DNA of 64,000 nucleotides from Anaerolinea thermolimosa (GCF_001050195.2 NZ_DF967965.1:3027327-3091326); one strand, 5' to 3'. Shown: positions 33,193-43,200, counted from the stretch's first letter. Numbers and translations are program-made. The notes: generated from the letters alone by a model not told the origin.

Positions 33193-33954
33193 TCAACCAA
33201 TTCTTCCCAGCGAAGCAATGGCTTTGCCAAGCAATTCATCCTGGTTCTGCACCATCTTTTGAGCCGCTTCGTACGAACGAGCCACTTCCACCATTTCGGT
33301 CATCAGGCGGGTAGGGTTGGCATTGGACATTTCCAGCGCCCCCTGGGTTACCTGAACCGTTCCCTGGGCGGTAGATTGGGCTGGCCCGGCAAACAGGTTT
33401 CCACCGGCACGGCTCAATTCCGCAGCCGGGTTCTGGAACCGCGAAAGCCCCAATTGTGCCACCACGGCTCCATTGACCGTGATCGTTCCATCGGGCCGCA
33501 CATTGAAATCGCCCTCTGGCAATCGAATGGGTTGATTGCCCATGCTCAACACCGGGTAGCCCTCAATCGTCACCAGGTTATTCTGTGCATCGCGCAAAAA
33601 ACGCCCGTCACGGGTGTAACGCAACCCGTCAGGGGTTTGAACCCTGAAAAACCCATCTCCCTGAATGGCCAGATCGTAGAGGTTGCCGGTCATCATCAAC
33701 CCGCCCTGGGCAAAATCGACAAATTCCGGGCCATACTGCGCGCCAAGGCCCAGCATGCCCACCGGCGCGGGCGCAGGGTCTCGTAGCAAATTACCGGGAG
33801 AATAATCCACCTCGGTGTGGGTAAAATCCTCAACCGTGGTGAGCACCTGTTTGAAGCCCGGGGTCTGCATGTTAGCGATATTATGGGCAAGAACATTCTG
33901 GCGCATCGCGTTTACAATCATCCCAGAAACCGCGGCATAAAACCCTTTAATCAT
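33193..33954 (-). CDS. flgF: Flagellar rod protein FlgF (FlhO-like)
   Basis: 253 residues. N-terminus MIKGFYAAVSGMIVNAMRQN, axial motif NIANMQTPGFKQ, central DLAIQGDGFFRVQTPDG and C-terminal EVARSYEAAQKMVQNQDELL. Resembles Bacillus FlhO, the FlgF-type partner of FlhP. Whether this or the next gene is the true FlgG is not settled from sequence alone. Preceded by a small regulatory-like gene, as rod genes follow sigma/SwrB genes in some monoderm bacteria. Confidence 0.85.
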   Translation of the reverse strand: MIKGFYAAVSGMIVNAMRQNVLAHNIANMQTPGFKQVLTTVEDFTHTEVDYSPGNLLRDPAPAPVGMLGLGAQYGPEFVDFAQGGLMMTGNLYDLAIQGDGFFRVQTPDGLRYTRDGRFLRDAQNNLVTIEGYPVLSMGNQPIRLPEGDFNVRPDGTITVNGAVVAQLGLSRFQNPAAELSRAGGNLFAGPAQSTAQGTVQVTQGALEMSNANPTRLMTEMVEVARSYEAAQKMVQNQDELLGKAIASLGRIG

Positions 33955-33958
33955 CCCT

Positions 33959-34369
33959 TCACCTCACAGGTTGATTTTTCTGAGCGTTTAAAACCAGCCG
34001 AACTTCTTCACGGGTCAAACCGAACTGGCGGGCGATCTCAATATCCGACATTTCCGCCGCTGCCATCGCCACGATCATCCGGTTTCGTTCCCCCACCGAG
34101 GCGGCAGACATTCCCGGCTGAGATGGCTCAAGCGTGCGGTTTTGAGAAATTTCCAGTAATTTTTTGAAATCGGGTTGGCCAAGAATGCCAGAGGCCGGTG
34201 GCGGAGCCGGGTTTACCTGCCGGGCTTTCTCCACCAGGGTACCCATCTCCTGTACAACCGGTGCAATACGGGCCGCTTTGGCCTCTTCACCCCGAGACAG
34301 AGCCGTCTCACGAACCAGCTGGAGAAGGTAGAGAGTATCTTCAAGGGAGACACGTGGAATGCTACTCAT
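33959..34369 (-). CDS. Uncharacterised protein with C-terminal HTH-like motif, SwrB position
   Basis: 136 residues. The N-terminal half is helical (YLLQLVRETALSRGEEAKAA), the middle Pro-rich, and the C-terminus carries a helix-turn-helix-like segment (MSDIEIARQFGLTREEVRLV). In Bacillus the gene after the motility sigma factor is swrB, whose C-terminus has a similar E-IA-LG-E--L pattern, but SwrB has an N-terminal TM that is missing here. It overlaps the fliA stop by 8 nt, so it is coupled to fliA. Function unknown; a flagellar assembly or transcription factor is possible. Confidence 0.75.
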   Translation of the reverse strand: MSSIPRVSLEDTLYLLQLVRETALSRGEEAKAARIAPVVQEMGTLVEKARQVNPAPPPASGILGQPDFKKLLEISQNRTLEPSQPGMSAASVGERNRMIVAMAAAEMSDIEIARQFGLTREEVRLVLNAQKNQPVR

Positions 34370-35117
34370 GGTTCACCATCGCCTTAAGGTTCAGAATGGC
34401 ACGACTGTGCAGTTGACACACACGAGATTCGGAAATTCCCATCACCTGACCAATCTCTTTGAAGGTCAGTTCATCATAGTAATACAATGAAAGAAGCAAT
34501 TGCTCACGCTGAGGAAGCCTGCGAATGGCTTCAACCAGTTGTTCTCGCAGGGCCTCATCTTCAAACAGTGCCGAAGGATCCACCTGTTTCTGGTCGACCA
34601 GCCGCTCATGGTAAGAACCTTCTTCATCCTGGTCGTATTCAACCGATGCATCCAGTGAAAGCATGACTACCGTCGAATCATACAGTCCCTGGGCCACATC
34701 GGTTGTGCTGAGGCCGAGGTAAGCGGCAATTTCTTCCTCAGTAGGCTCACGTTGATACTCTGCCCACAGGTTTGAAACAGCTTTTTGAATCGCCCGCACC
34801 CGGCGGCGAGCCTCACGTGACATCCAATCTGATTGACGCAGATAATCCAGAATCTTTCCACGCGCTCGAAGGGCAGCATACGTACTGAACCGCGCCCCGT
34901 GCGCCGGATCGTAACGGTCAACCGCATCCATCACGCCAAGCAATCCCTGATGAACCAGGTCTTCATACTCACTGCCAATCTCCTGAGAGATTCCCATCCG
35001 GCCCAGCATATAATGCACCAGCGGAGCCGTCTGAAGGATAAGCTGCTCGCGCGCCTCTGGTGAACGGGTGGTGAGAAATTGATCCAGAAGTTGGGCTGTG
35101 TCGACCTGTGTATCCAT
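34362..35117 (-). CDS. fliA: Sigma-28 factor FliA (WhiG/SigD family)
   Basis: 251 residues with region 2 (IGSEYEDLVHQGLLGVMDAVD, ARFSTYAALRARGKILDYL), region 3 and region 4 (LTFKEIGQVMGISESRVCQL). Directs late flagellar genes; matching promoters are found upstream of flgM, both flagellins and fliS in this window. Encoded in the fliR-flgG operon, i.e. upstream in the hierarchy. Confidence 0.97.
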   Translation of the reverse strand: MDTQVDTAQLLDQFLTTRSPEAREQLILQTAPLVHYMLGRMGISQEIGSEYEDLVHQGLLGVMDAVDRYDPAHGARFSTYAALRARGKILDYLRQSDWMSREARRRVRAIQKAVSNLWAEYQREPTEEEIAAYLGLSTTDVAQGLYDSTVVMLSLDASVEYDQDEEGSYHERLVDQKQVDPSALFEDEALREQLVEAIRRLPQREQLLLSLYYYDELTFKEIGQVMGISESRVCQLHSRAILNLKAMVNHE

Positions 35118-35121
35118 CTAC

Positions 35122-35508
35122 CTAGGCTCCTGCGTTAACTCCCACAGAGTTATCCTCTCCTGACTTCGAGGGGGAATCCTGCTTTTCGTTCTGCTCTGCA
35201 TACGCAGCCTGCAGCATCCCGTTGGACATTTGCCAGGCAAGCAACCAGAGCACCGCTCCCATCACCACGGTTGAAATGGCCACCCGCAGGAAAATATCCA
35301 GCAGGGTAGCCCCACCCCGAAATGAGAAGAACGCCACTGCCGCGTCCACGCCGAGCAGAATTAGAAAAGAGAAAGAAAACACCAGTTCCAGGAGGAACGG
35401 CAGACTGCCCGCTTCATCATCCTTCTTTTGAGAGCGCACGGCCTTCGATGGGGCTTTTCTTTCTTCCTGAATTGTTTCTACAGGTTGTTCATCTTTATTC
35501 TTCTTCAT
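35122..35508 (-). CDS. Small two-TM membrane protein in the flhG position
   Basis: 128 residues. Charged cytoplasmic N-terminus (about 40), two TM helices (LPFLLELVFSFSFLILLGVD and VAISTVVMGAVLWLLAW) and a polar tail with Glu/Ser. ATG overlaps the flhF stop (ATGA), so tightly coupled. Most bacteria have flhG (ylxH/fleN), an ATPase, here; this protein has no Walker motif. No family recognised. Placement between flhF and fliA suggests a role in flagellar number or placement; inferred. Confidence 0.75.
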   Translation of the reverse strand: MKKNKDEQPVETIQEERKAPSKAVRSQKKDDEAGSLPFLLELVFSFSFLILLGVDAAVAFFSFRGGATLLDIFLRVAISTVVMGAVLWLLAWQMSNGMLQAAYAEQNEKQDSPSKSGEDNSVGVNAGA

Positions 35509-36710
35509 TGGTTCCATCCTTTTCCAAACAGGGCTGCCACCAACCGCTGAGAAGTGGCCGCTTCTAACCCGGCAGAGGCGGCCTTTCCGAATGCGAAATA
35601 AGCCAGTGGAAGGTGACTCTTCCGCACAAAGTTATAGACTCCCCCGTATGTGGAGGTTTCATCAAGTTTGGTCACGATGACCCCATCCAGCCCAAATACA
35701 TTTAACGCACCCGACATGCAGAATAAATCTCCTTCTTTCATATTTGCCGGAACCACCAGGTAAAGGGCACGTTCAGGCAATTCGCTGAGGAAACTCCCCA
35801 GTTCCACAATCTCCTGTTCGCGGTACGGGTTATACCCGGGGGTGTCAATCAGCACCAGGTCAACATCATCCAGCCCTGCCAGAGCCGTAGAAAGATCCTG
35901 AGGGGTATAGACCAGCCGCAGGGGCAGATCAAGCGCATCGGTATAGGCGCGGGCCTCTCCAATGGCGCCGGTGCGCAGGGTATCGGCGCAAACCCAGGCC
36001 ACCTTCTTCCCCAGCCGTTGCCTGTAATCCATAGCCATCCGCGCAACCGTACTGGTTTTACCGCCTCCGCTCATTCCCACCACACACACCACCTGTCGTT
36101 CACTCTGGAGAGAAGCAGGAACCACATGGGTCACTTCGGCCTCCAGCAGGCGGGCAAGGGTTTTATGAGCCACTTCAGGAGTGCTCACCAGACTCACCGA
36201 TTGCCCCTGGAGCATAACCTGTAAAGTGCGCTCCACGAAAGCTTCATCCACCTCCTGCGCCAGAAGCTGCCGCCGCAATGACGCCAGTACAGGAGGCAAT
36301 TCAACCGGCTCGTCCTCCTTACCTGCAGGGGCTGAGGGTGCCGCAGGCAGATCCACCTTCTTCGGTGTGTCCGAGGCCTTAACCGATGGGGCATCGGTTT
36401 GTGAACCTCGCGGCATCTGATTAGCCAGACGAGCCTCCTCGCGAGTGATTCGCCGGGGTTGCCAGCCGGTGACCTTTTCCCGGGAAGGGAGCACGTCTTT
36501 GACGGTCTCTTCCGCCGCGGGCAACGATTCCTTAACCGGCAGCTCTCCGGGAGCCATGGCCACCACCTCCACCCCCGGACGTTTCCACACATTCCACGGT
36601 GAGCCCAGGGGGGCTTCTCTGGCCGAAAGGACAATCGCATCGGGGCCAAGCTCGGCCTGCACCATCAACAGGGCTTCACGCATCGTTTCAGCAATGTACG
36701 ACTTCGGCAT
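35505..36710 (-). CDS. flhF: Flagellar biosynthesis GTPase FlhF
   Basis: 401 residues. N-terminal basic B domain (MPKSYIAETMREALLMVQAE), low-complexity linker (50-140), and SRP-type NG GTPase with G1 VVGMSGGGKTSTVARMA (about 211-226), DTLRTGA and IDTPGYNPYREQE, and VTKLDETSTYGG. Sets flagellar position and number with FlhG elsewhere; FlhG is not seen here. Confidence 0.97.
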   Translation of the reverse strand: MPKSYIAETMREALLMVQAELGPDAIVLSAREAPLGSPWNVWKRPGVEVVAMAPGELPVKESLPAAEETVKDVLPSREKVTGWQPRRITREEARLANQMPRGSQTDAPSVKASDTPKKVDLPAAPSAPAGKEDEPVELPPVLASLRRQLLAQEVDEAFVERTLQVMLQGQSVSLVSTPEVAHKTLARLLEAEVTHVVPASLQSERQVVCVVGMSGGGKTSTVARMAMDYRQRLGKKVAWVCADTLRTGAIGEARAYTDALDLPLRLVYTPQDLSTALAGLDDVDLVLIDTPGYNPYREQEIVELGSFLSELPERALYLVVPANMKEGDLFCMSGALNVFGLDGVIVTKLDETSTYGGVYNFVRKSHLPLAYFAFGKAASAGLEAATSQRLVAALFGKGWNQ

Positions 36711-36728
36711 GTGCGTTTCCTCCCAGCG

Positions 36729-38816
36729 TTAGGCATCCACCAGACCATGCGCTCTGACGCGTGTTCCGGCGCTGACCTCTGAAAAAGCCAGCACAACCAG
36801 GTTGGGCAGGGCCTGTTCCACCAGACGGCGCAGGGCAAGGCGTAACTCGCGGGGGCACAAAAGGATGGGCAAATACCCCTGTCCGGCCATGGCTTCCATT
36901 TGTTCCCCGATCTTGTTCAGCAACCGCTGAGCAAGGCTGGCATCCATTTGTAACGCAGGGCCACCTTCAGAAGCCACCAGAGCACTGCGCAGAGTCTGTT
37001 CCAGCACCGGCGAGAGCGTGAACACATGCAGGGTTCCATCATGGTCACGATACTGGCTTGAAATCGTATTGGCCATGGTCTGGCGTACTGCCTCGGCCAG
37101 AATGCTTGGGTCACGGGTGACCTGAGCATGGTTGGCAAGTACCTCCAGGATGCCGCTCAGGTCGCGAATGGGAACACGTTCGCGTAAAAGATGACGCAGA
37201 ACAGCCTGCACCTCACCCAGCCCCAGTAACTCTGGCACCACCCCCTCTACCGAAGCCGGAGACTTCTGCCGGAGCTGATTGAGCATTTCTTGCACCATTT
37301 GCCGGGTGAGCAGATCGGGAGCATGCCCGCGCACCACTTCCGTCAGATGGGTGCTCAACACCGAAAGCGGGTTGACTACGGTATATCCCCGCAGTTCAGC
37401 CTGGCTCTGGTCGGCCTCCAGAATCCACACTGCAGGTAATCCGAAGGCAGGTTCGGTGGTCGGAATGCCCGGAACAGGCTCTTCAACGTCTGTGCCTGGA
37501 ATGGCCAGCAACCGGTCGAGCATGATCTCACTGGTGGCCACCTCCTGACCGCGAATCTTGATGCGGTAAGCCTGCGGAGACAGGCGCAGGTTATCCCGAA
37601 TACGCACCACTGGCAGGATCAATCCCAGCTCGGCCATCAACTGACGGCGAATGCCCGTAATCCGGCGCAACAGGTTATCCTGCGAGTCATCATCAATCAA
37701 TGGGATCAGGCTGTACCCGATCTCCAGTTCGATCGGATCAACCACCACCATTTGAAGCATCTGCTCGGGCGTCTCAGCCTCGGCAGGTTGGGGTACGGCA
37801 CTCACCCCCGCGACGGCGGCACGCTCTTCCATGCGTGCCCGGTTGACAAAATAGGCCGCCACCCCCAAACCCACCGTAATCACCCCAAAAGGCAGCTTGG
37901 GAAGGCCAGGGATGAACATCATCATTCCGGTCAGGATCGCCCCAACCGTAAGGACGTTGAAATTGGAAACCTGCCCGAAGAGCTCATTCCCCAGCGAGGT
38001 TTCAGAGGTAGAACGAGTGACGATCAGGCCTGCCCCTGCTGAGACGAGCAGGGCAGGAACCTGAATGGCCAGCCCCGCCCCAATCGTAAGCAGGACATAG
38101 GTTTGGAGTGCATTTGCGGCTGGCATCCCGCGCTGCAACACACCAATAACGAACCCCCCGAGAATATTGACCAGCATGATGATAATGGCCGCAATGGCAT
38201 CTCCGCGCACAAATTTACTTGCCCCATCCATGGCCCCGTAGAAATCGGCCTCTGTCTCGATGGCTTTACGCCGCTGACGCGCCTGATTTTCATCAATCAG
38301 GCCGGCATTCAGATCAGCATCAATAGCCAGTTGTTTACCGGGCATGGCATCCAGCGTGAAGCGCGCCGCCACTTCAGCCACTCGGCTTGCACCGCTGTTG
38401 ATCACCACGAACTGAATGATCATCAACATGAGGAAGATGACCACTCCCACCACATAATTTCCACCGACGATAAGGTTACCGAAAGTTTCAACGATCTTCC
38501 CGGCCTCAGCATTGAGCAGGATGGAGCGGCTGATTGAAATATTGATCCCCAACCGGAAAAGCGTCACCAGTAATAAAACGGTGGGGAACACCGAAAACTC
38601 CAGCGGTTGATGGATATACATGGTAAGCAGCATGATGCCGATGGACATGGCCATGCTGGCGGCAATCATTAAGTCCAGCAGAGCCGGTGGCAGGGGCACG
38701 AGCATCAGCCCGATGATAAGCACCAGGGTCAGGGCCATGACCAGATCTTTTGAGCGCAGCAAATTCTGCAGCGGCCCTGAAAGAGATGCGGAAGATGGGG
38801 TTGTAGAAGTTGCCAT
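36729..38816 (-). CDS. flhA: Flagellar export gate protein FlhA
   Basis: 695 residues from the ATG at 38816 (a GTG two codons earlier is possible). N-terminal eight-TM channel-forming half and the FHIPEP signature region (residues about 140-165, GASRVAEVAARFTLDAMPGK), then a large cytoplasmic domain that binds chaperones and cargo. Part of the FlhA-FlhB-FliPQR gate; adjacent to flhB. Confidence 0.98.
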   Translation of the reverse strand: MATSTTPSSASLSGPLQNLLRSKDLVMALTLVLIIGLMLVPLPPALLDLMIAASMAMSIGIMLLTMYIHQPLEFSVFPTVLLLVTLFRLGINISISRSILLNAEAGKIVETFGNLIVGGNYVVGVVIFLMLMIIQFVVINSGASRVAEVAARFTLDAMPGKQLAIDADLNAGLIDENQARQRRKAIETEADFYGAMDGASKFVRGDAIAAIIIMLVNILGGFVIGVLQRGMPAANALQTYVLLTIGAGLAIQVPALLVSAGAGLIVTRSTSETSLGNELFGQVSNFNVLTVGAILTGMMMFIPGLPKLPFGVITVGLGVAAYFVNRARMEERAAVAGVSAVPQPAEAETPEQMLQMVVVDPIELEIGYSLIPLIDDDSQDNLLRRITGIRRQLMAELGLILPVVRIRDNLRLSPQAYRIKIRGQEVATSEIMLDRLLAIPGTDVEEPVPGIPTTEPAFGLPAVWILEADQSQAELRGYTVVNPLSVLSTHLTEVVRGHAPDLLTRQMVQEMLNQLRQKSPASVEGVVPELLGLGEVQAVLRHLLRERVPIRDLSGILEVLANHAQVTRDPSILAEAVRQTMANTISSQYRDHDGTLHVFTLSPVLEQTLRSALVASEGGPALQMDASLAQRLLNKIGEQMEAMAGQGYLPILLCPRELRLALRRLVEQALPNLVVLAFSEVSAGTRVRAHGLVDA

Positions 38817-38822
38817 TCTCAC

Positions 38823-39902
38823 TCACCGTCCGTCCATAGAAGCTCTGGCAGGGGTGGGAGTTTTCCCCTGCATCCGATATACGTAGGCCAGCACTTCGGC
38901 CATGGCTACATAAAGATCGGGTGAAATTTCATCATCCACCTCCAGGCGCTTATACATGGCCCGCGCCAGGGGGATATTCTGAACCACAGGGATATGATGC
39001 TCACGGGCAATGGCCACAATCCGTTCAGCCGTGTGATGAGCCCCTTTGGCCAGCACTTTTGGAGCATTCATTCCCTCTTCATACTGAATCGCAACCGCCA
39101 GATGGGTCGGGTTGGTCACCACCACCGTAGCTTTCGGAACGTTGGCCATCATACGGCCACGGGCCATGCGCCGCATTTGCGAACGGATGCGCCCTTTCAA
39201 CTGAGGATCACCCTCAGACCGCCGCACTTCTTCCTTGATCTCCTCTTTGGTCATGCGCAGGTTACGCATTAAATCCCAGCGCTGATAGGCATAATCGGCG
39301 GCGGCGAGGATCAGATACATCCCCCCCACACGCAGCGCCAGTGCTACCAGAAGATCAAAAAAGCGCTGTGTGGCTGTTGGCAGATCAAACTGGCTCAAAG
39401 CCAGGATGCCCGGATATTCACCCTTGAGGAAACTGTAAGTCACCCATCCCACCAGCACCAGCTTGAGCAAAGCCCGCAGCATTTCCACCAGGCCGCGAGC
39501 CGAGAAAATTCGTTTAAACCCGGCCACCGGATCTACCCGTTTAAAGTCAAACCCAACCCGTTTGCTTGACCAAAGGAAATGGGTCTGCCCCAGTGTGGCC
39601 ATCGCCCCAACCGCAAGCAGAGCCAGAACCAGCCCACCCAGCGGCGGGAGAATCTGCACTGCCATGCGAAAACCCATTTGTTGCACAGTACGCAGTGTAA
39701 GCTCGGCCTGAGGCAACGCGGCCATCTGCTCGGTGAGCACCTTCTGGAAGGCAACCCCCAGCTGACTGCCCGGCCCGCGCAATAACAGGGCCGCCGCCAG
39801 CAGCACAGCCGCTGAGGTAACCTCACGGCTGAGCGCCACCTGGCCCTGTTCACGGGCTTCTTCCAATCGGCGAGGGGTGGGGGTTTCTGTGCGGTCTGCC
39901 AT
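38823..39902 (-). CDS. flhB: Flagellar export gate protein FlhB
   Basis: 359 residues with four TM helices and a cytoplasmic domain cleaved at NPTH (Asn264, VVTNPTHLAVAIQY). Controls the hook-to-filament export switch with FliK. N-terminus ADRTETPTPRRLEEAREQGQ is typical. Followed by flhA. Confidence 0.98.
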   Translation of the reverse strand: MADRTETPTPRRLEEAREQGQVALSREVTSAAVLLAAALLLRGPGSQLGVAFQKVLTEQMAALPQAELTLRTVQQMGFRMAVQILPPLGGLVLALLAVGAMATLGQTHFLWSSKRVGFDFKRVDPVAGFKRIFSARGLVEMLRALLKLVLVGWVTYSFLKGEYPGILALSQFDLPTATQRFFDLLVALALRVGGMYLILAAADYAYQRWDLMRNLRMTKEEIKEEVRRSEGDPQLKGRIRSQMRRMARGRMMANVPKATVVVTNPTHLAVAIQYEEGMNAPKVLAKGAHHTAERIVAIAREHHIPVVQNIPLARAMYKRLEVDDEISPDLYVAMAEVLAYVYRMQGKTPTPARASMDGR

Positions 39903-39905
39903 GGC

Positions 39906-40667
39906 TTACTTTCCCAGAAGAATTAACATGCGGTTACCCACCATCTTGTAGAGGTTCCCCACAGCAGGCAACACCATCGTCACCAGCAATCCGAGCGCCG
40001 CCATAGAGACACCCACTTTAAGAGGTAACCCCAGAAAGAAAATCTGCACCTGCGGTGCCACACGCGCCAGCAGGCCCAGGGCCACATCGGTGAAAATCAA
40101 AGCCGCCATGACGGGCAGCGCCAGTTGAATCCCTGCGGCAATCAGCTGCGCCGTCATTCTGATCAGCGCATCAAGGGACTGAAGCGGCAAAGTCCCATTC
40201 ACAGGGATCACTTCAAATGTTTTTTGCATGGCTATCAAGAAAATATGATGTCCGTCGATAATAAAGAAAAACATCATCGCCACCATGACAAAAAGCTGGT
40301 TGAAGGCCGAACCGCTTTCACCCATCGAGGGATTGAAGACGCGCCCCGAGGAAAAGCCGCTCTCAAGCCCCATGGCCTCTCCGGCAATCACGATCACGGC
40401 AAAGGTGAGTTCAGCCGCAAAGCCGGCGAGCGTGCCAAGGAGCACTTCCTTGCCAATCGCCACCGCAAAACCGAACAGGCCCATCGCTTCGGCTCCGGGG
40501 GGAAGGGGTTGCCAGGGGATGAGCACTGCTGAAAGCATCAGGCCGAACGCCAGGCGTACCTGCGTGGGGATGCTCTGCCCCCCCAGCACAGGCACGTGGA
40601 TCAGCATCGCAAGAACGCGCGTCACCACCAGAAAAAAGAGCTGAGCCTGCGCAACTGAAACAATCAA
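39906..40667 (-). CDS. fliR: Flagellar export gate protein FliR
   Basis: 253 residues, six TM helices, with the FliR pattern GLESGFSSGRVFNPSMGESG-like in the second loop. TTG start codon (minus TTG ATT GTT) with GAAGAGG upstream. First gene of the fliR-flhB-flhA-flhF operon; separated from fliP-fliQ, which are in the neighbouring operon, by the MCP, receiver and HDOD genes. Confidence 0.95.
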   Translation of the reverse strand: MIVSVAQAQLFFLVVTRVLAMLIHVPVLGGQSIPTQVRLAFGLMLSAVLIPWQPLPPGAEAMGLFGFAVAIGKEVLLGTLAGFAAELTFAVIVIAGEAMGLESGFSSGRVFNPSMGESGSAFNQLFVMVAMMFFFIIDGHHIFLIAMQKTFEVIPVNGTLPLQSLDALIRMTAQLIAAGIQLALPVMAALIFTDVALGLLARVAPQVQIFFLGLPLKVGVSMAALGLLVTMVLPAVGNLYKMVGNRMLILLGK

Positions 40668-40698
40668 AGCCTCTTCCCCTTCCCGAAAAGCTACGCAG

Positions 40699-40764
40699 AG
40701 GATACCCCAACCAGGCGGTAAAAGCCGTAAAAGACAGGTGAAGCCCTGCTAAATATGGCGTAAA
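40699..40764 (-). promoter_or_regulatory. fliR operon promoter with 11-bp TTTAC-type box array
   Basis: On minus: TTTACG (40726-40731), 21 nt, TATCCT (40699-40704), 32 nt before the fliR TTG. Boxes at 11-bp steps upstream: TTCAC (40738), TTTAG (40749), TTTAC (40760). The array ends 1 nt from the base of the MCP terminator hairpin. Confidence 0.68.
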
Positions 40765-40765
40765 A

Positions 40766-40800
40766 GCTGAAGAGCCAGGAAAACACCCTGGCTCTTCAGC
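40766..40800 (-). terminator. Intrinsic terminator after MCP gene
   Basis: Perfect 14-bp stem (40766-40779 with 40787-40800, GCTGAAGAGCCAGG) and 7-nt loop, then TTTTACGCC on minus. Closes the flbD-to-MCP operon 20 nt after the MCP stop. Confidence 0.85.
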
Positions 40801-40819
40801 GCCAAGAAACTTAACCTGT

Positions 40820-43195
40820 CTACTGGTGACCGTTCAACCGGAAAAGGTTGACGACTTCCTGCAATTCTCGCGCCATCTCGGCCAGCGATTGCGAAGAAGC
40901 ATTCACCTCTTCAACCTGTGCCGTCATCTCTTCGGTAGAAGCCGAAATTTCTTCTACCGCGGCTGAATTCTCCTCGCTGACGCTGGCGATGTTCTCCATC
41001 GAAAGCGTGATCTCACTCGAGCCAGCCGCCATGGACTCGGCCGAAGCGCTGTATTGCTGCACCACTCCCGCTACGCGATTGGTGGCATCCAGCAGGCGCG
41101 CATATAACTGTTGCATGTGAGCCACTGCCGTAGAAACCTCTTCTGCCTGGCGGTTGACCATTTCTGCCGACTGGAGAATCGCATCCAGGGCCTCACCGGC
41201 CATACCCCCTCGCGCCACCCCGGCTTCGACCTCTCTTGCGCTCTCCTGCATGGCGTTCACTGCTTCATCGACTGTACTCTGAATGGATTTGATCAGCCCC
41301 GCGATCTCACGTGTGGCCTGCCCTGAACGTTCGGCCAGCTTGCGCACCTCGTCAGCCACCACAGCGAACCCCTTACCATGCTCACCGGCGCGTGCAGCCT
41401 CAATGGCGGCATTGAGCGCCAGCAGATTGGTCTGAGAGGCAATATCCTCGATCGTTTCCACAATGATACCGATCTGGCTGGAGCGGTTGCCCATTTCCTG
41501 CACTTTTTCTGCCGAGAGATTCACCTTCGAACGGATAGTTTCCATCCCGTTCAGAGTTTGTTGCACGGTCTCCTTCCCTTCACGGGCAGCACGAGAAGCA
41601 CTGGATGAGCCTTCGGTAGCGGCACTGGCGTTTCCGGCTACCTGTTCGAGCACCGCCGAGAGCTGGTCGGTGATTTGCACCACCGTGTCAACCACCTGGG
41701 TTTGTTCGCGCGCCCCGCTGGCTACCAGGTCAATAGCGCGTGCCATCTGTTCCACCGAGCCAGCCGCCCGGTTAGAAGCCTCCGATTGCTGGGTGATTCC
41801 CCGGGCCACCTGCTGAATGGTCGCCGCAATTTGCGAGGTGGCCATTCCAGCCTGATTGGAAGCCAGCGCAAGCTGTTCCGCCGCGGCTTTAAGGCTGCTG
41901 GCATTACTGGCCACCTCTTGCAGGGCATCTTGCAAGGACACAACCATCTTCTGGAAGGCATTCCCCAGAGCGTCTTCAGCCGACTGCGGCTCGACGTTGA
42001 TGCGAAAATCGCGTTCCGCAAGACTGCGAGCATAACCGGCCATCAGTTTGAGGTAGTCGATCATGCGGCGGAAGGAATCGGCCAGCCGTCCAATTTCATC
42101 CTTGCCGGTGTGCTTCACCTCTAAATCGACCCTGCCCAGCGAGAGGGCCTCGGCCACTGCAGTCATCTCTTCGACGGGTCGGGCTATCCGGTTGGCAAAT
42201 ACGAACGCCATCACCGCCGCTACCCCTGCGGAGAGCAGGATGATCACAACAAGGATATTGCGTAAGTGATCTGCACTGCGAAATGCCTCCGAGGTATCCT
42301 GTGTAGCGATCAACCCCCACTGCATGGAAGGCACATAACGGTACACCCCCACTACCTCAGTGCCGCGAAGACCGGTATAAATGGCTTCCCCATCTTCGCC
42401 CTGGAGCGCCCGCTTTGCTCCCTCGGTGGTATCCTTCAACTCCAGCTCGCTGCGCTCCTTGATCTGCCCGGCCTGCTTCAACTCATCTTCGAAGCGCGTT
42501 TTGCTCACCAGCAAACCCTCACGGTTAATCAGATACACATCGCCGGTTTCACCCACGCGTGCAGTGGTGAGCTGAGCCTGAATATCACTCATCGGCACCG
42601 TTCCCAGCACCACTCCCACCGTGTTACCATAAGCCTGAATGGGTGTCACAATCACCAGCACCAGGTTCCCGGTGCCCTTTGAAAAGACCGGCTGTGAGAT
42701 GACCGTTTTCCCCTCTTTCATCACCTCCTGAAAATACTCCCGGTCGGCGATGCTCCGGCTCACCTGTGCCGCTTGCGCCGCACTCTGGTCAATGGTGCCC
42801 GGCTCAACGATCATGAGCGAACTGCCATCGGGCTTAAAAACGGCCAGCGTCTCATAGATAGCCAGCTGCTTGAAGTACACATCGAGCACCGACTTGGCAT
42901 AAAAGTCGTTCATGGTTTGCAGCCTTGTATCGCTGGCCACCAGTTGAATATCGCGCTTGCGCGACTCAAGCCAGCGCTCGAAGGTCGCCTGATTCAGGTC
43001 GGACAGTTCAGCCAGGCTGGTTTCTACCGCGCTTTCCAGCGCTGAACGCGTCTGCAGGTACACGCTGACTCCCACAACCACGAGCGACACCAGCGACGCC
43101 AGCAAGAAGAGCAGGATCAACCTGCCACGCAACGACTGCCAGAATTGCACAACCTTTGCTCTGACAGCTCCCCCATCAATACTCCCCAGGTTCAT
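40820..43195 (-). CDS. Methyl-accepting chemotaxis protein
   Basis: 791 residues. N-terminal TM (about 23-45), large extracellular dCache-type sensor (45-310), second TM (about 313-335, [20 protein letters not shown]), HAMP ([19 protein letters not shown]), a second HAMP-like/poly-helical region, and methyl-accepting signalling tip with [20 protein letters not shown] and [20 protein letters not shown]. Only receptor in the window; sits at the end of the motor operon. Ligand unknown. Confidence 0.97.
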   Translation of the reverse strand: MNLGSIDGGAVRAKVVQFWQSLRGRLILLFLLASLVSLVVVGVSVYLQTRSALESAVETSLAELSDLNQATFERWLESRKRDIQLVASDTRLQTMNDFYAKSVLDVYFKQLAIYETLAVFKPDGSSLMIVEPGTIDQSAAQAAQVSRSIADREYFQEVMKEGKTVISQPVFSKGTGNLVLVIVTPIQAYGNTVGVVLGTVPMSDIQAQLTTARVGETGDVYLINREGLLVSKTRFEDELKQAGQIKERSELELKDTTEGAKRALQGEDGEAIYTGLRGTEVVGVYRYVPSMQWGLIATQDTSEAFRSADHLRNILVVIILLSAGVAAVMAFVFANRIARPVEEMTAVAEALSLGRVDLEVKHTGKDEIGRLADSFRRMIDYLKLMAGYARSLAERDFRINVEPQSAEDALGNAFQKMVVSLQDALQEVASNASSLKAAAEQLALASNQAGMATSQIAATIQQVARGITQQSEASNRAAGSVEQMARAIDLVASGAREQTQVVDTVVQITDQLSAVLEQVAGNASAATEGSSSASRAAREGKETVQQTLNGMETIRSKVNLSAEKVQEMGNRSSQIGIIVETIEDIASQTNLLALNAAIEAARAGEHGKGFAVVADEVRKLAERSGQATREIAGLIKSIQSTVDEAVNAMQESAREVEAGVARGGMAGEALDAILQSAEMVNRQAEEVSTAVAHMQQLYARLLDATNRVAGVVQQYSASAESMAAGSSEITLSMENIASVSEENSAAVEEISASTEEMTAQVEEVNASSQSLAEMARELQEVVNLFRLNGHQ

Positions 43196-43200
43196 AGACT

